DNA of 64,000 nucleotides, taken from assembly GCA_041394145.1 (NCBI GenBank), contig JAWKIW010000011.1:62001-126000 (forward strand), in the 5' to 3' direction. Below are positions 62,562 through 64,000 of this stretch, piece by piece. Origin of the DNA: JAWKIW01 sp041394145. Lineage in GTDB: Bacteria; Actinomycetota; Acidimicrobiia; Acidimicrobiales; Acidimicrobilacustridaceae. A program made the translations under genes and the position numbers. The notes under the pieces are model-generated. The model saw only the letters and a program-made list of their open reading frames with translations. It ran no database searches and was not told the origin of the DNA. Each line of letters begins with the position of its first letter. The stretch's first letter is position 1.

Positions 62562-63071
62562 GTGCAGTTCAGCCCGGATCTCCGCGATCGCGCCGCCGAC
62601 GGGACCATCACGGTCTCCTACCGCCTCTGGTCGCGACCGAAGGTCAAGGTCGGTGGCGTCTACCGGAGCGGCTCGGTGGCGATCGTGGTCGACGATCTCG
62701 AGCTCCTGCCGTTCTCGACGGTCTCCGACGACGACCTCGCCCGGACGGGTGAGCCCGACCTCGAGACCCTGCGCCGTCGCGCCGCCCACGCCGGGCCGAT
62801 CGATGACGACACCCTCGTGTACCGAGTGCAGTTCCACGTCGTGGGGCCGAGCGACACCTCCGGTGACACCCGACCGACCGTGCTGCTCCCACGTGGCCCA
62901 GCACGTCATCCCGTGGCCGACCGCCAGGTTGTGGTCGCCGCGCCCGCCGACTCGACGTGTCGGCCGCTTTCGCTTTCCTCAGCCCCGCCCGGTGAGGGCG
63001 GCGAGCTGGTCCATGGAGCGCAGCCAGTCGTTCGAGGTCCGAGCGCCACGGCGCGCACACGACGTAGGTGA
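62562..63071 (+). CDS. ASCH-domain-like protein with doubtful tail
   Basis: 169 residues as read. Residues 1-100 (FSPDLRDRAADGTITVSYRL, VDDLELLPFSTVSDDDLAR, IDDDTLVYRVQFHVV) look like a complete ASCH-type PUA-fold domain, which usually binds RNA or modified nucleosides. From about 62865 the sequence becomes Pro/Arg-rich and overlaps the 3-prime end of the convergent gene by 93 bases, so the tail may come from a frame error and the real stop may be earlier. CAGAAT lies 6 bases before the GTG. Confidence 0.65.
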   Translation: MQFSPDLRDRAADGTITVSYRLWSRPKVKVGGVYRSGSVAIVVDDLELLPFSTVSDDDLARTGEPDLETLRRRAAHAGPIDDDTLVYRVQFHVVGPSDTSGDTRPTVLLPRGPARHPVADRQVVVAAPADSTCRPLSLSSAPPGEGGELVHGAQPVVRGPSATARTRRR

Positions 63072-63795
63072 CGCCGGCCTCGGCGTACGCCTCGAGCTCG
63101 GCCCGGATCACGTCGTGGTCCATGCCCCGGGGGTCCCATCCGGTGCGCAGCGACACCACGAACTCGGGCTCGGGGCGGCGGGCCCGGACCTCGGCGATCG
63201 GGGCCCGGGCCTCCTCGGGCGTCACCCCGATGAGGTGGTGGCCGTCACCCAGCTCGACGGCCCGCCGGCGGGCCCGGGGCCCGGAGCCGCCCACCCAGAT
63301 GGGGATGCGGTGCGCCGGCTTGGGCAGGACCCGCAGGTCCGAGAACGACACGTAAGTGCCGCCGAAGGAGACGGGGTCCTCGGTCCAGACGCCCGCCACG
63401 CCCGCAGGATCTCGTCCGTGCGAGCGCCGCGGTCGGCGAAGGAGAACCCGAGGGCGTCGAACTGCTGACCACCCGACGCCGACGCCGGCGATCACCCGGC
63501 CCCCGACAGCGCGCCGAGGGTGGCCAGCGCGTTGGCGAGCTCCAGCGGCGAGTGCTGCGGGACCACGAGCACGCTCGTGCCGAGATCGACCCGATCCGTC
63601 ACCGCCGCCGCCCAGGTCAACGTGACCATCGGGTCGCACAGGTGGGGCGACGGGCAGGACCGTCGGCCGCACCACGTGGTCGCTGACCCAGACGCCGTCG
63701 AAGCCGAGGTCCTCGGCATGGCGGGCGGCGCGGGCGACGGCCCCGGCCTCGCCGCTGTTCCGGCCGTACTGCGGGAGGTGGATGCCGATCTTCAC
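62979..63795 (-). pseudogene. LLM-class F420-dependent oxidoreductase gene with about five frame breaks
   Basis: Pieces of one luciferase-like monooxygenase are in order in shifting frames: KIGIHLPQYGRNSGEAGAVA, VTDRVDLGTSVLVVPQHSP, GRVIAGVGVGW, FDALGFSFADRGARTDEILR, WTEDPVSFGGTYVSFSDLRV, RIPIWVGGSG, and the end LRSMDQLAALTGRG. Breaks lie near 63650, 63497, 63460, 63398 and 63035. The joined protein would be about 270 residues, a normal size. Such dense breaks with well-kept segments suggest assembly indels or very recent decay. Confidence 0.85.
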
Positions 63796-63836
63796 GAGCG
63801 GGTCACCGGTGCGGATCTGCGCCGTCCGTCGGCCCG

Positions 63837-64000
63837 TCAGCCGGGCTGGGTGCCGAGGACCGACACGAAGCTCACCATCTCGCCGGGGTAGCCGCCGAGG
63901 TTGTGCACCAGGCCGTAGGGGCGGGACGGATCCAGCGCGATCTGGCGCTCCTCGGGAGCCTCGCCGCGCAGCTGCAGCCAGTTCTCGAAGTGCATGCGCA
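63837..64000 (-). CDS. thiolase family protein, C-terminal end only
   Basis: About 53 codons are visible before the window edge. The last residues (PYGLVHNLGGYPGEMVSFVS, then VLG and a short tail) match the C-terminal strand of thiolases, where the GG-containing loop forms part of the active site. It would cleave or form acyl-CoA thioesters, or be a sterol-carrier-like thiolase. Its start is outside the window. Confidence 0.8.
   Translation of the reverse strand, partial: RMHFENWLQLRGEAPEERQIALDPSRPYGLVHNLGGYPGEMVSFVSVLGTQPG

Overview
This is a very GC-rich (about 70 percent or more) stretch of bacterial chromosome. The gene content points to an actinobacterium: two DUF222/HNH endonuclease genes of the mycobacterial 13E12 type, a split eno-ftsB / DUF501-ppx block, F420-type flavin proteins, and MarR and TetR regulators with palindromic operators. 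Acidimicrobiia (Iamia-like) is my best guess, but that is inference from gene style only. I count 64 protein-coding loci (5 with broken frames, 2 cut by the window ends) and one tRNA. I see no rRNA, CRISPR, insertion sequence or prophage.

Layout. 1-7.4 kb: mutY (cut), a methyltransferase, a MaoC hydratase, a GGDEF-EAL protein, a long acyl-CoA dehydrogenase that looks like methylsuccinyl-CoA dehydrogenase, and a MarR regulator. The MaoC and the dehydrogenase suggest an ethylmalonyl-CoA-type acetate assimilation route. 7.4-18.1 kb: small membrane and metabolic genes, fumC, a family 5 solute-binding lipoprotein, a membrane glycosyltransferase and an SDR. 18.2-23.4 kb: a TetR gene divergent from a putative diiron protein across a perfect operator, then a secreted DUF1501/DUF1800 pair (DUF1800 frameshifted) and a LOG-like protein. 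23.4-27.9 kb: two tandem paralogous membrane-anchored zinc peptidases and a sulfotransferase. 27.9-37.8 kb: a FUSC transporter, galE, a sterol-desaturase-like protein, a lipase-like hydrolase, a frameshifted flavin enzyme, tRNA-Leu(UAA) and a lipoprotein. 37.8-43.7 kb: a broken DUF222/HNH gene and a frameshifted Cas4/RecB-like nuclease flanking an SOS-box-like site, then an acyltransferase-epimerase-enoyl-CoA hydratase operon. 43.7-48.7 kb: a TPR-wHTH regulator, an acetyltransferase, an aminotransferase, ppx and DUF501.

48.7-58.4 kb holds a molybdenum hydroxylase cluster (coxG-, mocA-, xdhC-, coxM-, coxS- and coxL-like genes with pirin and YceI). It sits between DUF501-ppx and ftsB-eno, genes that are usually adjacent in actinobacteria. 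Its large subunit carries the RGAGR-type active-site loop, so CO need not be the substrate. 58.4-64 kb: ftsB, eno, an intact DUF222/HNH gene, a VOC protein, an ASCH protein, a heavily frame-broken F420-dependent oxidoreductase and the end of a thiolase.

Two window-wide patterns stand out. First, at least 17 genes have a TANNNT hexamer 6-9 bases before the start codon and no Shine-Dalgarno sequence, which implies leaderless transcription; one divergent pair shares overlapping hexamers within 22 bp. Second, about a dozen frame breaks are concentrated in five genes, suggesting either real decay or uncorrected assembly indels.
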